A stretch of 15,825 nucleotides of DNA from Clostridiales bacterium UBA8153 (lineage in GTDB: Bacteria; Bacillota; Sulfobacillia; UBA8153). Of the stretch, positions 1-7,731 are shown piece after piece. The DNA is taken from positions 1 to 15,825 of the forward strand of contig DMHJ01000132.1 in assembly GCA_003449495.1 (NCBI GenBank), read 5' to 3'. The position numbers were made by a program, and so were the translations under genes. Below the pieces are notes generated by a model, which searched no databases, was not told where the DNA came from, and worked only from the letters and a program-made list of their open reading frames with translations. Each line of letters opens with the position of its first letter. Positions within the stretch are counted from its first letter, which is position 1.

Positions 1-2985
1 GGGGGCCTGAAGCTGTCCTTGCTGCGCATGCGACTAGGTGAACCCGACGCCAGCGGCCGGGCCCGGCCCGAGCCCATACCGGGGTCTGATTACGTCATCG
101 GCGTAGACAGCGTCATCGCCGCCATCGGACAGGTTCCTGACGACTCGCTGTATGCGGGTGTCGATGGCCTACACACCGGCCGGGGCGGCACGCTTATAGT
201 GGATCCCGAGAGCTGGGCCACCTCGCGCCCGGGGGTTTTCGCCGGCGGAGACCTGGTCAGCGGCGCGGCCACTGCCGTACAGGCGGTCGCGGCGGGCCGG
301 GGGGCGGCGTTCGCCATCCATCGCTACCTGCAGGGGGAACCACAGCTGGCGCCCGTAAGGCCATTCAACCTGCAGAAGGTGAAGGGCCGCCAGGAGCTGC
401 TGGCGGAGGAATTTGCCGGCGTTGAGCGCAAAGGGCGGCATCACGCCGAGCGGACCCGGGTGCAGGACCGTATCCGGAGTTTTGAGGAGGTTGAGGGGAG
501 CCTGGACCCGGACCTGGCCGTGGCCGAGGCCAGGCGTTGCCTGGAGTGCGGGTGCAACGCGGCCCATGACTGCCGGCTCCGCGAGGTGGCCTCCGAGTTG
601 GGCTTGGATGCGGACTTGTTCCCCACTTTCCGTCAGTTCCGGCCGGTGGACCGGAGCCATCCGTTCATTGATATCGACCCCAACCGTTGTATCACCTGCG
701 GCCAGTGCGTGCGGGCCTGCAAGGAAGTGCAGGGCATCGGTGCCTTGGCCATGCGTTACCGCGTCGCCACGGCCGGAGCGGCCCCGGGCCTGCTCGACAC
801 TCGCTGCGAATCCTGCGGCCAGTGTCTTACGGTCTGCCCAACGGGCGCCATCACCGCTAGAGGCGAGGTGCCGCCTGCCCGGGAAGTCAACACCGTGTGT
901 CCGTACTGCGGCACCGGCTGCGAGCTGGTGCTGGGGGCCCGGGGCGACCGGGTGGTCGGCGCACGCCCCAACCTGGAACACACTACCAGCCGGGGACGAC
1001 TCTGTGTCAAGGGCAGATTCGGCTGGCATTACGTGAACGACCCCGAGCGCCTAAAAATGCCGCTGGTCCGCAAGAACGGCCGCCTGGAGGAGAGCACCTG
1101 GGACGAGGCGCTGCAGCTGATCAAAGAGGCCTTTTCCCGCTACCGGGGTCCGGAGGTGGGGGTCTTTGGTAGCCCCAAGACCACCAACGAGGAGATCTAC
1201 CTGACGTCGAAGTTTGCCCGGGTGGTTATGGGTACCAATAACGTGGCCCAAGTGGCCCATCTCTGTCATGCCAACACCGTGCGCGGTCTCATCCCCGTGC
1301 TGGGCAGCGGCGCCATGACCGTACCCGTGTGGCAGATCCGGGACGCTTCCTGCCTGCTGGTGATCGGCTGCAATCCCAGCGAAGCCCATCCCATAGTCGC
1401 TGCGGAAATACGCAGCGCCGTGGCGAGCGGTGCGCGCCTCATCATCGCCAACCCGCGCGCCATACCCTTGGGCCAACTGCCCCATCTCCGGCTGGCGTTG
1501 CGACCGGGCACCGACGTGGCGCTACTCATGGGCATGGCCAAGGTCATCTTGGAGGACGGCCTGCATGACGCCGAATTCATCGCTAACCGCACTACCAACT
1601 TCGAGGCCTTCGCCGCATCGCTCAGGGAATTCACCCTGGATGAGGCAGCCCAAGTCACCGGCGTTCCCGTGGAGTCCATCCGGGAAGCCGCCCACGCCTA
1701 TGCTCAGAACAAACCGGCCATCATCTGCTGGTCCATGGGCATCACCCAGCACTCTCACGGGCATGCCAACGTCTGGGCTCTGGCCCACTTGGCCATGATG
1801 ACCGGGAACATCGGGCGGCCGGCTTCGGGCATCGCGCCCCTGCGCGGCCACAATAACGTCCAGGGCGCTACAGATATGGGCTGTACCCCGCCGTGGTACC
1901 CGGGCTACCAGTTCTGTCCGGGCTACGAGCTGTACCCGCGACTAGGGGAGTTCGCCTCCAGCCGGGAGAAGTTCGAGAAGGGATGGGGCTATCCGTTGCC
2001 CGATTGGTCGGGCCTTTCCACGGTAAAGCAATTCCACACCCGGGCTAAAGGCTGGGGACCGCCGGAGAAGTGGGACTTGGATCCCCAGATCAAGTGTTGG
2101 TACATCATCGGTGCCGACCTGGCCAACAGCATTGCCCAGTCTGCCGGCGTTCGCCGCCGGTTGGAGGAAGCGGAATTCGTAGTGGTCCAGGACATATTCC
2201 TCACCGATACTGCCCGCTTCGCTCACGTGGTATTGCCGGCTGCGTGCTTTGCCGAAAAAGACGGCACCTTCACCGCCACCGATCGCCGGGTGCAGCTGGT
2301 GCGGAAAGTGGTGAATCCGCCCGGTCAGGCCCGGGCCGATTGGGATATCCTCTGTCTGCTGGCACGTACCTTGGGGTACCGGGGTTTTGACTTCACCCAC
2401 CCGGCGCAGATCATGGATGAGATAGCGTCGCTGGTACCGATCTATGCCGGCATCAGCCACCGGCGCCTGGAGACCGAGGAGCTGCGCTGGCCGGTCCTCG
2501 CCCCGGGCCATCCCGGTACGCCGGTCCTGCATGTAGGGGAGTTCATCCGCCTGGGCAAGGCGGAATTCTGGCCATTGCGGTACACTCCATCTCCGGACTT
2601 GCCCGGTGAAGAGTACCCACTTACCATGACCACCGGGCGGATGTTGCAGCACTTCCACCACGTGATATCCAGGCACGTACCCGGGCTCAACGCGCTGGCG
2701 CCGGGAGACTTTGTGGAGATCCACCCGGCCGACGCTGCTGCGCTGGGCATCAGTGATGGGGATACCGTCCGGGTGACATCAAGGCATGGTAGCGTGGTCA
2801 CCACGGCCAGAGTCAGCGACCGGGTGATCGCCGGCGTGGTGTTCAAGCCCATCCATTTTAGTGAGCAGGCTACCAACCTGCTCACGTCGGCGGAGGTCAT
2901 CGACCCGGTGGGAACCACGCCCAATACTAAGGTCGTGCCGGTGCGGGTGGAGAGAGTGGCTGTCTGTGCCGGTGAAGAGTCATGA
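1..2985 (+). CDS. Fused NAD(P)H oxidoreductase / ferredoxin / molybdopterin formate dehydrogenase-like protein, 5'-truncated
   Basis: The frame is open to the first base, so the true start lies upstream; residues are counted from nt 1 (994 visible). Residues ~1-120 match the C-terminal FAD/NAD(P)-binding part of GltD-like proteins (VIAAIGQVPD; GVFAGGD near 78-84). A cysteine cluster follows (C180, C183, C185, C191), then two [4Fe-4S] motifs (C230/233/236/240 and C269/272/275/279). The molybdopterin module begins with a [4Fe-4S] site (C300, C303, C307, C335). Cys422 followed by His423 occupies the selenocysteine/cysteine position of formate dehydrogenases. NPSEAHP and FAEKDGTFTATDRRVQ are FDH-like, and a dinucleotide-binding domain closes the protein. 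The likely role is cytoplasmic electron transfer between formate and NAD(P)H or ferredoxin within one chain. The family is secure; formate as substrate is inferred, because the loop around Cys422 is atypical. Its stop overlaps the next start (ATGA). Confidence 0.87.
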   Translation, partial: GGLKLSLLRMRLGEPDASGRARPEPIPGSDYVIGVDSVIAAIGQVPDDSLYAGVDGLHTGRGGTLIVDPESWATSRPGVFAGGDLVSGAATAVQAVAAGRGAAFAIHRYLQGEPQLAPVRPFNLQKVKGRQELLAEEFAGVERKGRHHAERTRVQDRIRSFEEVEGSLDPDLAVAEARRCLECGCNAAHDCRLREVASELGLDADLFPTFRQFRPVDRSHPFIDIDPNRCITCGQCVRACKEVQGIGALAMRYRVATAGAAPGLLDTRCESCGQCLTVCPTGAITARGEVPPAREVNTVCPYCGTGCELVLGARGDRVVGARPNLEHTTSRGRLCVKGRFGWHYVNDPERLKMPLVRKNGRLEESTWDEALQLIKEAFSRYRGPEVGVFGSPKTTNEEIYLTSKFARVVMGTNNVAQVAHLCHANTVRGLIPVLGSGAMTVPVWQIRDASCLLVIGCNPSEAHPIVAAEIRSAVASGARLIIANPRAIPLGQLPHLRLALRPGTDVALLMGMAKVILEDGLHDAEFIANRTTNFEAFAASLREFTLDEAAQVTGVPVESIREAAHAYAQNKPAIICWSMGITQHSHGHANVWALAHLAMMTGNIGRPASGIAPLRGHNNVQGATDMGCTPPWYPGYQFCPGYELYPRLGEFASSREKFEKGWGYPLPDWSGLSTVKQFHTRAKGWGPPEKWDLDPQIKCWYIIGADLANSIAQSAGVRRRLEEAEFVVVQDIFLTDTARFAHVVLPAACFAEKDGTFTATDRRVQLVRKVVNPPGQARADWDILCLLARTLGYRGFDFTHPAQIMDEIASLVPIYAGISHRRLETEELRWPVLAPGHPGTPVLHVGEFIRLGKAEFWPLRYTPSPDLPGEEYPLTMTTGRMLQHFHHVISRHVPGLNALAPGDFVEIHPADAAALGISDGDTVRVTSRHGSVVTTARVSDRVIAGVVFKPIHFSEQATNLLTSAEVIDPVGTTPNTKVVPVRVERVAVCAGEES

Positions 2986-3671
2986 CGGGCACCACCGGGA
3001 CCGGCACCGATTTGGAGGTGCTGGCCAAAGACCGGGTCAGGTTCCTGGTGGGGGCGGGGTTGAGCTTTTCCGCCGGGGTGGTTAATGGCGCCGCCACCGT
3101 TGGTATCGTCCAGGAGCGCACCATGCACATGAGCGGCCGTCTAAACGACCTGGTACGGGATTTGGCATTCAACCGGCCGGAAGGGTTGCTGGTGGGGACG
3201 CTCATCGCCAGCTTCGTAACCGGTGCCATCTTTGCCGGCTTCCTGGTGCCGCGTCGAGGTGTGCCCCGGGTGTTAATGTGGAGTGCCGGACTGCTGGTGG
3301 CCGGGGCGGTCGTCACCGCCCTGGCCGCCGGTGCGGTCTTTTCTACCCAGCTCGCCGTAGCCGCAAGCTTGGCGTTGGCCGGCGGATTGCAGAACGGCGC
3401 GACGTCGCAAGTAGTCTTGGGTAGGACCACGCACATCACCGGTGATCTCACCGACTTCGCCCTGGCCGTCTCCGTGGGTGACCGGCCGCGCATAGCCTTC
3501 CTGTTCACCAAGCTGGCGGCGTTTGCCAGTGGTGGCATGGCGGGTTTTCTGGGCGTGCGCTACGGTCACCAGTCCCTGGTCCTGCTCGGTTGCGGTCTGG
3601 CCGTCGCCTCCATCTCCTTGTACCTCACCCTGGCCGGCTCCGGAGCGGCGACGGCAGGTGCCGCCCACTAG
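2982..3671 (+). CDS. DUF1275 (YoaK-like) six-helix membrane protein
   Basis: A 229-residue hydrophobic protein of unknown function. Six probable membrane segments lie near residues 21-43, 67-89, 96-115, 121-145, 169-191 and 197-218. It contains an internal duplication: 31-62 has AGVVNGA followed by HMSGRLND, and 133-163 has AGGLQNGA followed by HITGDLTD. This paired H-x-[ST]-G-x-L-x-D signature is what I associate with DUF1275. The ATG overlaps the preceding stop by four bases, which favours translational coupling; no strong Shine-Dalgarno is visible. The link with the oxidoreductase is positional only. It could be a transporter, but no substrate can be deduced. The family call is fairly sure and the function is unknown. 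Confidence 0.75.
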   Translation: MTGTTGTGTDLEVLAKDRVRFLVGAGLSFSAGVVNGAATVGIVQERTMHMSGRLNDLVRDLAFNRPEGLLVGTLIASFVTGAIFAGFLVPRRGVPRVLMWSAGLLVAGAVVTALAAGAVFSTQLAVAASLALAGGLQNGATSQVVLGRTTHITGDLTDFALAVSVGDRPRIAFLFTKLAAFASGGMAGFLGVRYGHQSLVLLGCGLAVASISLYLTLAGSGAATAGAAH

Positions 3672-3770
3672 GCTGGCAGCTGCCGGTGATGACGGTGGAC
3701 CGGGAGCTTCTGCGCTTCTTGCCGACGCTATCCCGCCGGGTGTACTGGACCCGGGGAGCGGGAGGTAGCC

Positions 3771-4796
3771 TTGGGTCAACTGGTGCTGGGAATTGAGACC
3801 TCCTGCGATGAAACGGCGGCGGCCGTAGTCAGCGGCGGCCGGGTGGTGGCCTCCAACGTCATCGCGTCCCAGGCGGGTCTCCACCGCCGGTACGGCGGGG
3901 TGGTGCCGGAGCTGGCCTCCCGCCGTCACCTGGAGAGCATTCTCCCGGTCGTCGACCGGGCCCTCCATGAGGCAGGTACCGGCCTGGCCGCCTTGGATGG
4001 CATTGCCGTCACCTATGGGCCGGGCCTGGCCGGCGCCCTCTTGGTAGGCGTGTCGGTGGCTAAGTCCTTGTGCCTGGCCACCGGATGTCCCCTCATCGGC
4101 GTCAACCACCTGGAAGGGCATCTCTACGCCAATTTTCTGGGATCCGGGCCCGAACCTAGTTTTCCAGCCGTGTGCCTGGTGGTATCAGGTGGCCATACGG
4201 ACCTCGTCTATGTGGAAGACCATGGCCGCCTGATTTTGGAGGGCATGACCCGGGATGACGCCGCCGGCGAGGTCTTCGACAAATTGGCCCGGGCCATGGG
4301 CCTCGGTTATCCGGGCGGCCCGCTCATCGATGCGCTATCCCGCGAGGGCGACGCTTACGCCGTGCCTCTGCCCCGCTCCTACCTTGAACCCGGGACCTTC
4401 GATTTCAGCTTCAGCGGGCTTAAGACCGCATGTCTCCTGCATTTGGAGAAAGGCGGCCGGACCCGGCAGGAGCTGGCCGACCTGGCCGCCAGCTTCCAGC
4501 GGGCGGTAGCCGACGTGCTGGTGACCCGCACCGTGGCCCTGTGCCGGGCCCGGGAGGTGCGCCGGGTACTGGTGGCAGGAGGAGTGGCGGCCAACACGCT
4601 GCTCAGGTCCGAGCTGGCCCGGGCCGGCGCCGCCGGGGGCTGGGAGCTTTTCATCCCGAGCCTGGAGTATTGTACGGATAATGCCGCCATGATCGCATCG
4701 TGCGGTGCCTATGCGCGGCGGCGCGGAGTCAGTCATGGTCTCCACCTCAACGCCATGGCCAACCTGCCCTTGGGGAGGTCCGGATGCGACGAATAG
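3771..4796 (+). CDS. tsaD: tRNA N6-threonylcarbamoyladenosine synthase, TsaD
   Basis: TsaD (formerly Gcp/YgjD) is the ASKHA-fold subunit that, with TsaB, TsaC and TsaE, transfers the threonylcarbamoyl group to A37 of ANN-decoding tRNAs. The N-terminus LGIETSCDETAAAV, the region YGGVVPELASRRH (41-53), the metal-binding VNHLEGH (His113, His117), SGGHTDLV (139-146), the GEVFDKLAR segment and CTDNAAM (301-307, with Asp303 as the expected third metal ligand) are all present. At 341 residues it is standard length. The TTG start is chosen because GGGAGGT (3760-3766) lies five bases upstream and the motif-bearing N-terminus begins there. A 99-base gap separates it from the membrane protein gene. Its 3' end overlaps the next gene by 13 bases. 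No tsaB, tsaE or rimI is adjacent in the window. Confidence 0.97.
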   Translation: MGQLVLGIETSCDETAAAVVSGGRVVASNVIASQAGLHRRYGGVVPELASRRHLESILPVVDRALHEAGTGLAALDGIAVTYGPGLAGALLVGVSVAKSLCLATGCPLIGVNHLEGHLYANFLGSGPEPSFPAVCLVVSGGHTDLVYVEDHGRLILEGMTRDDAAGEVFDKLARAMGLGYPGGPLIDALSREGDAYAVPLPRSYLEPGTFDFSFSGLKTACLLHLEKGGRTRQELADLAASFQRAVADVLVTRTVALCRAREVRRVLVAGGVAANTLLRSELARAGAAGGWELFIPSLEYCTDNAAMIASCGAYARRRGVSHGLHLNAMANLPLGRSGCDE

Positions 4797-5269
4797 AGCG
4801 TCACCGGGTGCCCGCCGGGGTCAACCCCATGTACCGCTGGGCCCGGATCGCCTCACCCTGGCGAACGACGCTCAACTTCGCCGTCATCAGCCTTGGGCGC
4901 ATCCTGCCGTTCTTGGGTCTCAAGGCCTCCCTCTATCGTTGGCTGGGCATGCGCATCGGCAGTCAGGTAGGGTTGGGGGTCATGGCCATGTTCGACCTGC
5001 TGTTTCCGGAGCTGATCAGCATCGGCGACTTCACGGTCATCGGCTATAATGCCACCATCCTCACCCACGAGTTCACCACGGACGAGTGGCGACGGGGTCC
5101 GGTGCACATCGGCAGCCGGGTGCTCATCGGGGCCAATGCCATCATCTTGGCCGGGGTGACCATCGGCGACGGGGCGACGGTGGGCGCCGGAGCGCTGGTG
5201 ACGCGGGACGTAGCGCCGGGTGCCGTGGTCGGGGGCGTGCCGGCCCGGGAAATCGGCGGGGCCCCGTGA
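4784..5269 (+). CDS. Left-handed beta-helix (hexapeptide-repeat) acyltransferase
   Basis: A 161-residue protein of the CysE/LacA/NodL-type hexapeptide acyltransferase superfamily. Residues ~1-75 form an N-terminal part with hydrophobic stretches (TLNFAVISLGRILPFLGLKA). From ~78 imperfect hexapeptide repeats follow (ISIGDF, VHIGSR, VLIGAN, VTIGDG, ATVGAG), ending with the usual GAVVGGVPAREIG. His95 in ILTHEF sits where the catalytic His of acetyltransferases is expected. The ATG at 4784 is preferred over upstream in-frame codons because GGGGAGG lies about five bases before it. It overlaps the end of tsaD by 13 bases and the next gene by four, so the three are probably translated together. The acceptor (sugar, serine or other) cannot be told from sequence. 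Confidence 0.85.
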   Translation: MRRIERHRVPAGVNPMYRWARIASPWRTTLNFAVISLGRILPFLGLKASLYRWLGMRIGSQVGLGVMAMFDLLFPELISIGDFTVIGYNATILTHEFTTDEWRRGPVHIGSRVLIGANAIILAGVTIGDGATVGAGALVTRDVAPGAVVGGVPAREIGGAP

Positions 5270-6609
5270 CCCCGGTACCGGGGCCGGCCCGCGCCGCCCT
5301 CCTGTACCAAGCGGCCCGGCGCGGGATCCTCCCTCTGACCTCCCGCTGTGATGCCTCGTGCCTTTTCTGCAGCCACCGCTACAATCCTCCGGGAGTAGAG
5401 GTCTTCGATCTGGGGGTCCGTCCTCTCGAAGAGGTGCGGGCCAGCTTGGACTGGCTGGCCGGCGCGGACAAAATCGTCATCGGCGAGTCGGTTACCCGCA
5501 TCAAGGAAGGAGAACCCCTGACCTATCCGCTCCTGCTCCCGGCCTTGGAGCTGGTGCGTAACCGGTTCCCGGCCGGCCGTATCCGTCTTACCACCAACGG
5601 CACCCTCCTCAGTTCGCAGCTGGCCGGCGCCCTGGCCGGCTTGGGCGTGGAGCTAGTCTTTTCTCTAAACAGCGCCGACCCGGCCCGGCGCTCCCTGATG
5701 ATGGGAGACCCGCGGGCCCCGGCAGGCATCACCTCCGTAACTCTGGCCTCCCGGTTGAGCATCCCGTTTGAAGGGAGTCTGGTGGCCCTTCCACAGGTGG
5801 CCGGGTATGAAGACATCGCCGGTACCGTCAGGTTCCTGGCCCGGGAGGGGGCGACCTGCATCCGGGTGATGGAACCGGGCTTTACCCGCCTTACGCCTCC
5901 CGCCCTGCTGCCGCCGCCCGGCACGCGATTGCGCTTGGAAGAGCTGGTGGCGGAACTCAATGCGACTACCGGCGTGGCGGTGATGTTGGAGCCACCGCAT
6001 GCCCGGGACCTCCGGCCGCTAGTGGCCGGGGTGCTGGCCGGTTCTCCTGCCCAGGCCGCCGGGATGTGCCCGGGTGATGTCGTGGTGTCCATCGACGGCG
6101 TAGTGCCGTTCTCCCGGGTAGATGCCTTCTTCCGGCTGGTAAAGGCCGCAGACCCCCGGGTGGTAGTAGCCGGGCGGGGGGAGCTCATCCTGAAGAAGGG
6201 CGCCGGGCGTCTGCCGGGGGCCGTCTTCACTTGGGACGTGGCCCGGGATGTGGTGGCGGCCATCGCCGCATCCTCAGGTCGGGCGAAAAAGCCCCTGGTC
6301 ATAACCTCGCGCTTGGGCGAGACGGCCCTGCGCTTGGCGCTGGCCCGGGCCGGCACCGGCGCGTCCGTGCGTGCGGTGCCGTGCAGCTTCTTTGGAGGTT
6401 CCATCGCCTGCGCCGGTCTACTCACCGTCAGTGATGTGGCGAACAGCTTGCGTGCCCAGCCCCCGCCTGACGGCACCGACCTGTTGCTGCTGCCGCCTGT
6501 AGCCTTCGACCCTTGGCAACGGGATTTGACCGGCATCTCTATCCGGCGCTTGGAAAGAGAACTGGAGCTCAGCTGCGTGATCCCCCCGGTGGCCGGGGAG
6601 CAGGAATAG
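5266..6609 (+). CDS. Radical SAM protein with internal PDZ and C-terminal DUF512 domain
   Basis: A 447-residue protein starting at GTG 5266, which overlaps the upstream stop as GTGA; upstream in-frame codons run inside the acyltransferase gene and are rejected. The radical SAM cluster motif CxxxCxxC is at C28, C32, C35 (CDASCLFC). LTTNGTLL and VELVFSLNSADP follow as in the radical SAM barrel. A PDZ-like segment occupies ~252-305 (GSPAQAAGMCPGDVVVSIDG). Residues ~340-440 match the DUF512 C-terminal part (SFFGGSIACAGLLT, DLLLLPPVAF, LERELELSC). DUF512 proteins as I know them are PDZ, then radical SAM-like, then DUF512; here the PDZ is inside. The substrate is unknown. Two GC palindromes surround the start codon. 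Confident in the domains, not in function. Confidence 0.85.
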   Translation: MTPVPGPARAALLYQAARRGILPLTSRCDASCLFCSHRYNPPGVEVFDLGVRPLEEVRASLDWLAGADKIVIGESVTRIKEGEPLTYPLLLPALELVRNRFPAGRIRLTTNGTLLSSQLAGALAGLGVELVFSLNSADPARRSLMMGDPRAPAGITSVTLASRLSIPFEGSLVALPQVAGYEDIAGTVRFLAREGATCIRVMEPGFTRLTPPALLPPPGTRLRLEELVAELNATTGVAVMLEPPHARDLRPLVAGVLAGSPAQAAGMCPGDVVVSIDGVVPFSRVDAFFRLVKAADPRVVVAGRGELILKKGAGRLPGAVFTWDVARDVVAAIAASSGRAKKPLVITSRLGETALRLALARAGTGASVRAVPCSFFGGSIACAGLLTVSDVANSLRAQPPPDGTDLLLLPPVAFDPWQRDLTGISIRRLERELELSCVIPPVAGEQE

Positions 6610-6649
6610 TCCCTTCGGCAATGGAAACGTCTGCGGGGATAGGGAGGAC

Positions 6650-6668
6650 CTTCCTTTGGGAAAGGAGG
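6650..6668 (+). promoter_or_regulatory. Hairpin masking the Shine-Dalgarno of the first M42 gene
   Basis: CTTCCTTT (6650-6657) can pair with AAAGGAGG (6661-6668) across a GGG loop: eight pairs, one of them G-T. AAAGGAGG is the ribosome binding site of the TTG start at 6676, seven bases away. An alternative hairpin, AGGGA (6641-6645) with TTCCT (6651-6655), would free it. The pairing is directly visible; any regulatory use is inference, and a three-base loop is tight. Confidence 0.4.
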
Positions 6669-6675
6669 CAGACAT

Positions 6676-7731
6676 TTGGAAGCGAGACAGTTGCTGAAAG
6701 CCCTCTCTGAAGCGGCCGGCGTCTCCGGGTTTGAGCATGGGCTGCACCCTAAGCTGCAGGAGGCCTTCGGGCCGTGGGTGGACGACATGCGCATAGATGC
6801 TCTGGGTAACTTCATTGCCAAGAAGACCGGGCCGGGAAGCCCGCCGCGACCCTCGGTGATGCTCGCCGCCCACTTGGACGAGATCGGCATGATGGTGACG
6901 AAAATCGACGAACGGGGATTCTTGCGCTTTACCCGGGTAGGCGGGGTGGACCAGCGCATCCTGCCCGGCCTGGAAGTGATGGTTCACGGCCGGCAAGCGC
7001 TGCCGGGGATCATCGGGACCAAACCGCCCCATCTCTTGGCGCCGGGGGAAGCCGCCAAGGCCATGAAGTGGGAAGACCTGTTCATCGATGTGGGACTGGG
7101 GGCGGATCCTGCCCAAGAGGTCGTCGCCGTGGGCGACCTGGTTACCTTTGCCCGGCCCTATACTGAACTGGCCAACGGGCTGCAGTCTGGTAAGGCCATG
7201 GATGACCGGTGCGGGGTAGTGGCCATGCTCATCTGCCTGGAATGGCTCAAACGCATGCACTTTGCCGCCGATGTCTACCTGGTGGCCACGGCCCAAGAGG
7301 AGATCGGCGGCAAGGGAGCCATCGTGAGCACTTACGGTCTGGTCCCAGACGTGGGGCTGGCCATTGATGTCGGCCACGGCGACAGTCCCGGCGTCTCCGA
7401 AGACCACACTTTCCCCCTGGATAAAGGACCGGTCCTGGGCGTGGGTCCCAATATCCATCCCAAGGTGCACGGTCTTTTGCAGAAGGCCGCCAAGGATGCC
7501 GGGGTGTCCGTAGGCACCGAGGTGCTGCCGGGCAGCAGCGGTACCGATGCCTGGCTCATGCAGGTCTCCAGGGACGGGGTGCCCACCGGCATCGTCTCCA
7601 TTCCACTGCGTTACATGCACACGTCTGTGGAGACTCTGAGTTTCGCCGACGTGGAGCGGGCGGGCAAGCTCTTGGCCTTCTTCGTGGCCGCGGTGGATGG
7701 TCCATTTGTGGAGGGATTGACATGGTCCTGA
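6676..7731 (+). CDS. M42 family metallo-aminopeptidase, paralogue 1
   Basis: A 351-residue cytoplasmic zinc/cobalt aminopeptidase of the M42 (TET/FrvX/YsdC) family, which usually forms dodecameric cages that trim peptides. The two-metal site is complete: His66 and Asp68 in AAHLDEIG, Asp176 in AMDDR, Glu208-Glu209 in TAQEEIG (general base and metal ligand), Asp231 in AIDVGHGD and His315 in RYMHT. The start is TTG 6676, with AAAGGAGG seven bases upstream inside a hairpin. It begins 66 bases after the radical SAM gene, the widest gap inside the downstream block, so this may be the head of a sub-operon. The 3' end overlaps paralogue 2 by ten bases. Residue specificity cannot be read from the sequence. 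Confidence 0.94.
   Translation: MEARQLLKALSEAAGVSGFEHGLHPKLQEAFGPWVDDMRIDALGNFIAKKTGPGSPPRPSVMLAAHLDEIGMMVTKIDERGFLRFTRVGGVDQRILPGLEVMVHGRQALPGIIGTKPPHLLAPGEAAKAMKWEDLFIDVGLGADPAQEVVAVGDLVTFARPYTELANGLQSGKAMDDRCGVVAMLICLEWLKRMHFAADVYLVATAQEEIGGKGAIVSTYGLVPDVGLAIDVGHGDSPGVSEDHTFPLDKGPVLGVGPNIHPKVHGLLQKAAKDAGVSVGTEVLPGSSGTDAWLMQVSRDGVPTGIVSIPLRYMHTSVETLSFADVERAGKLLAFFVAAVDGPFVEGLTWS

Noticed and set aside
3688..3795. Small plus-strand ORF (36 codons, begins MTVDRELLRFLPTLSRRVYW) ahead of tsaD
   Set aside because: Faintly like a MarR-type N-terminus, but it lacks a good ribosome site, overlaps the tsaD start and ends at once; chance or a remnant cannot be separated.
6621..6710. Possible upstream ORF starting ATG 6621 overlapping the first M42 start
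   Set aside because: No Shine-Dalgarno and no conserved features; more likely chance.
5523..6959. Minus-strand open frame of about 478 codons opposite the radical SAM and first M42 gene
   Set aside because: Low-complexity Ser/Arg/Pro-rich translation with no recognised motif, opposite well-supported genes.
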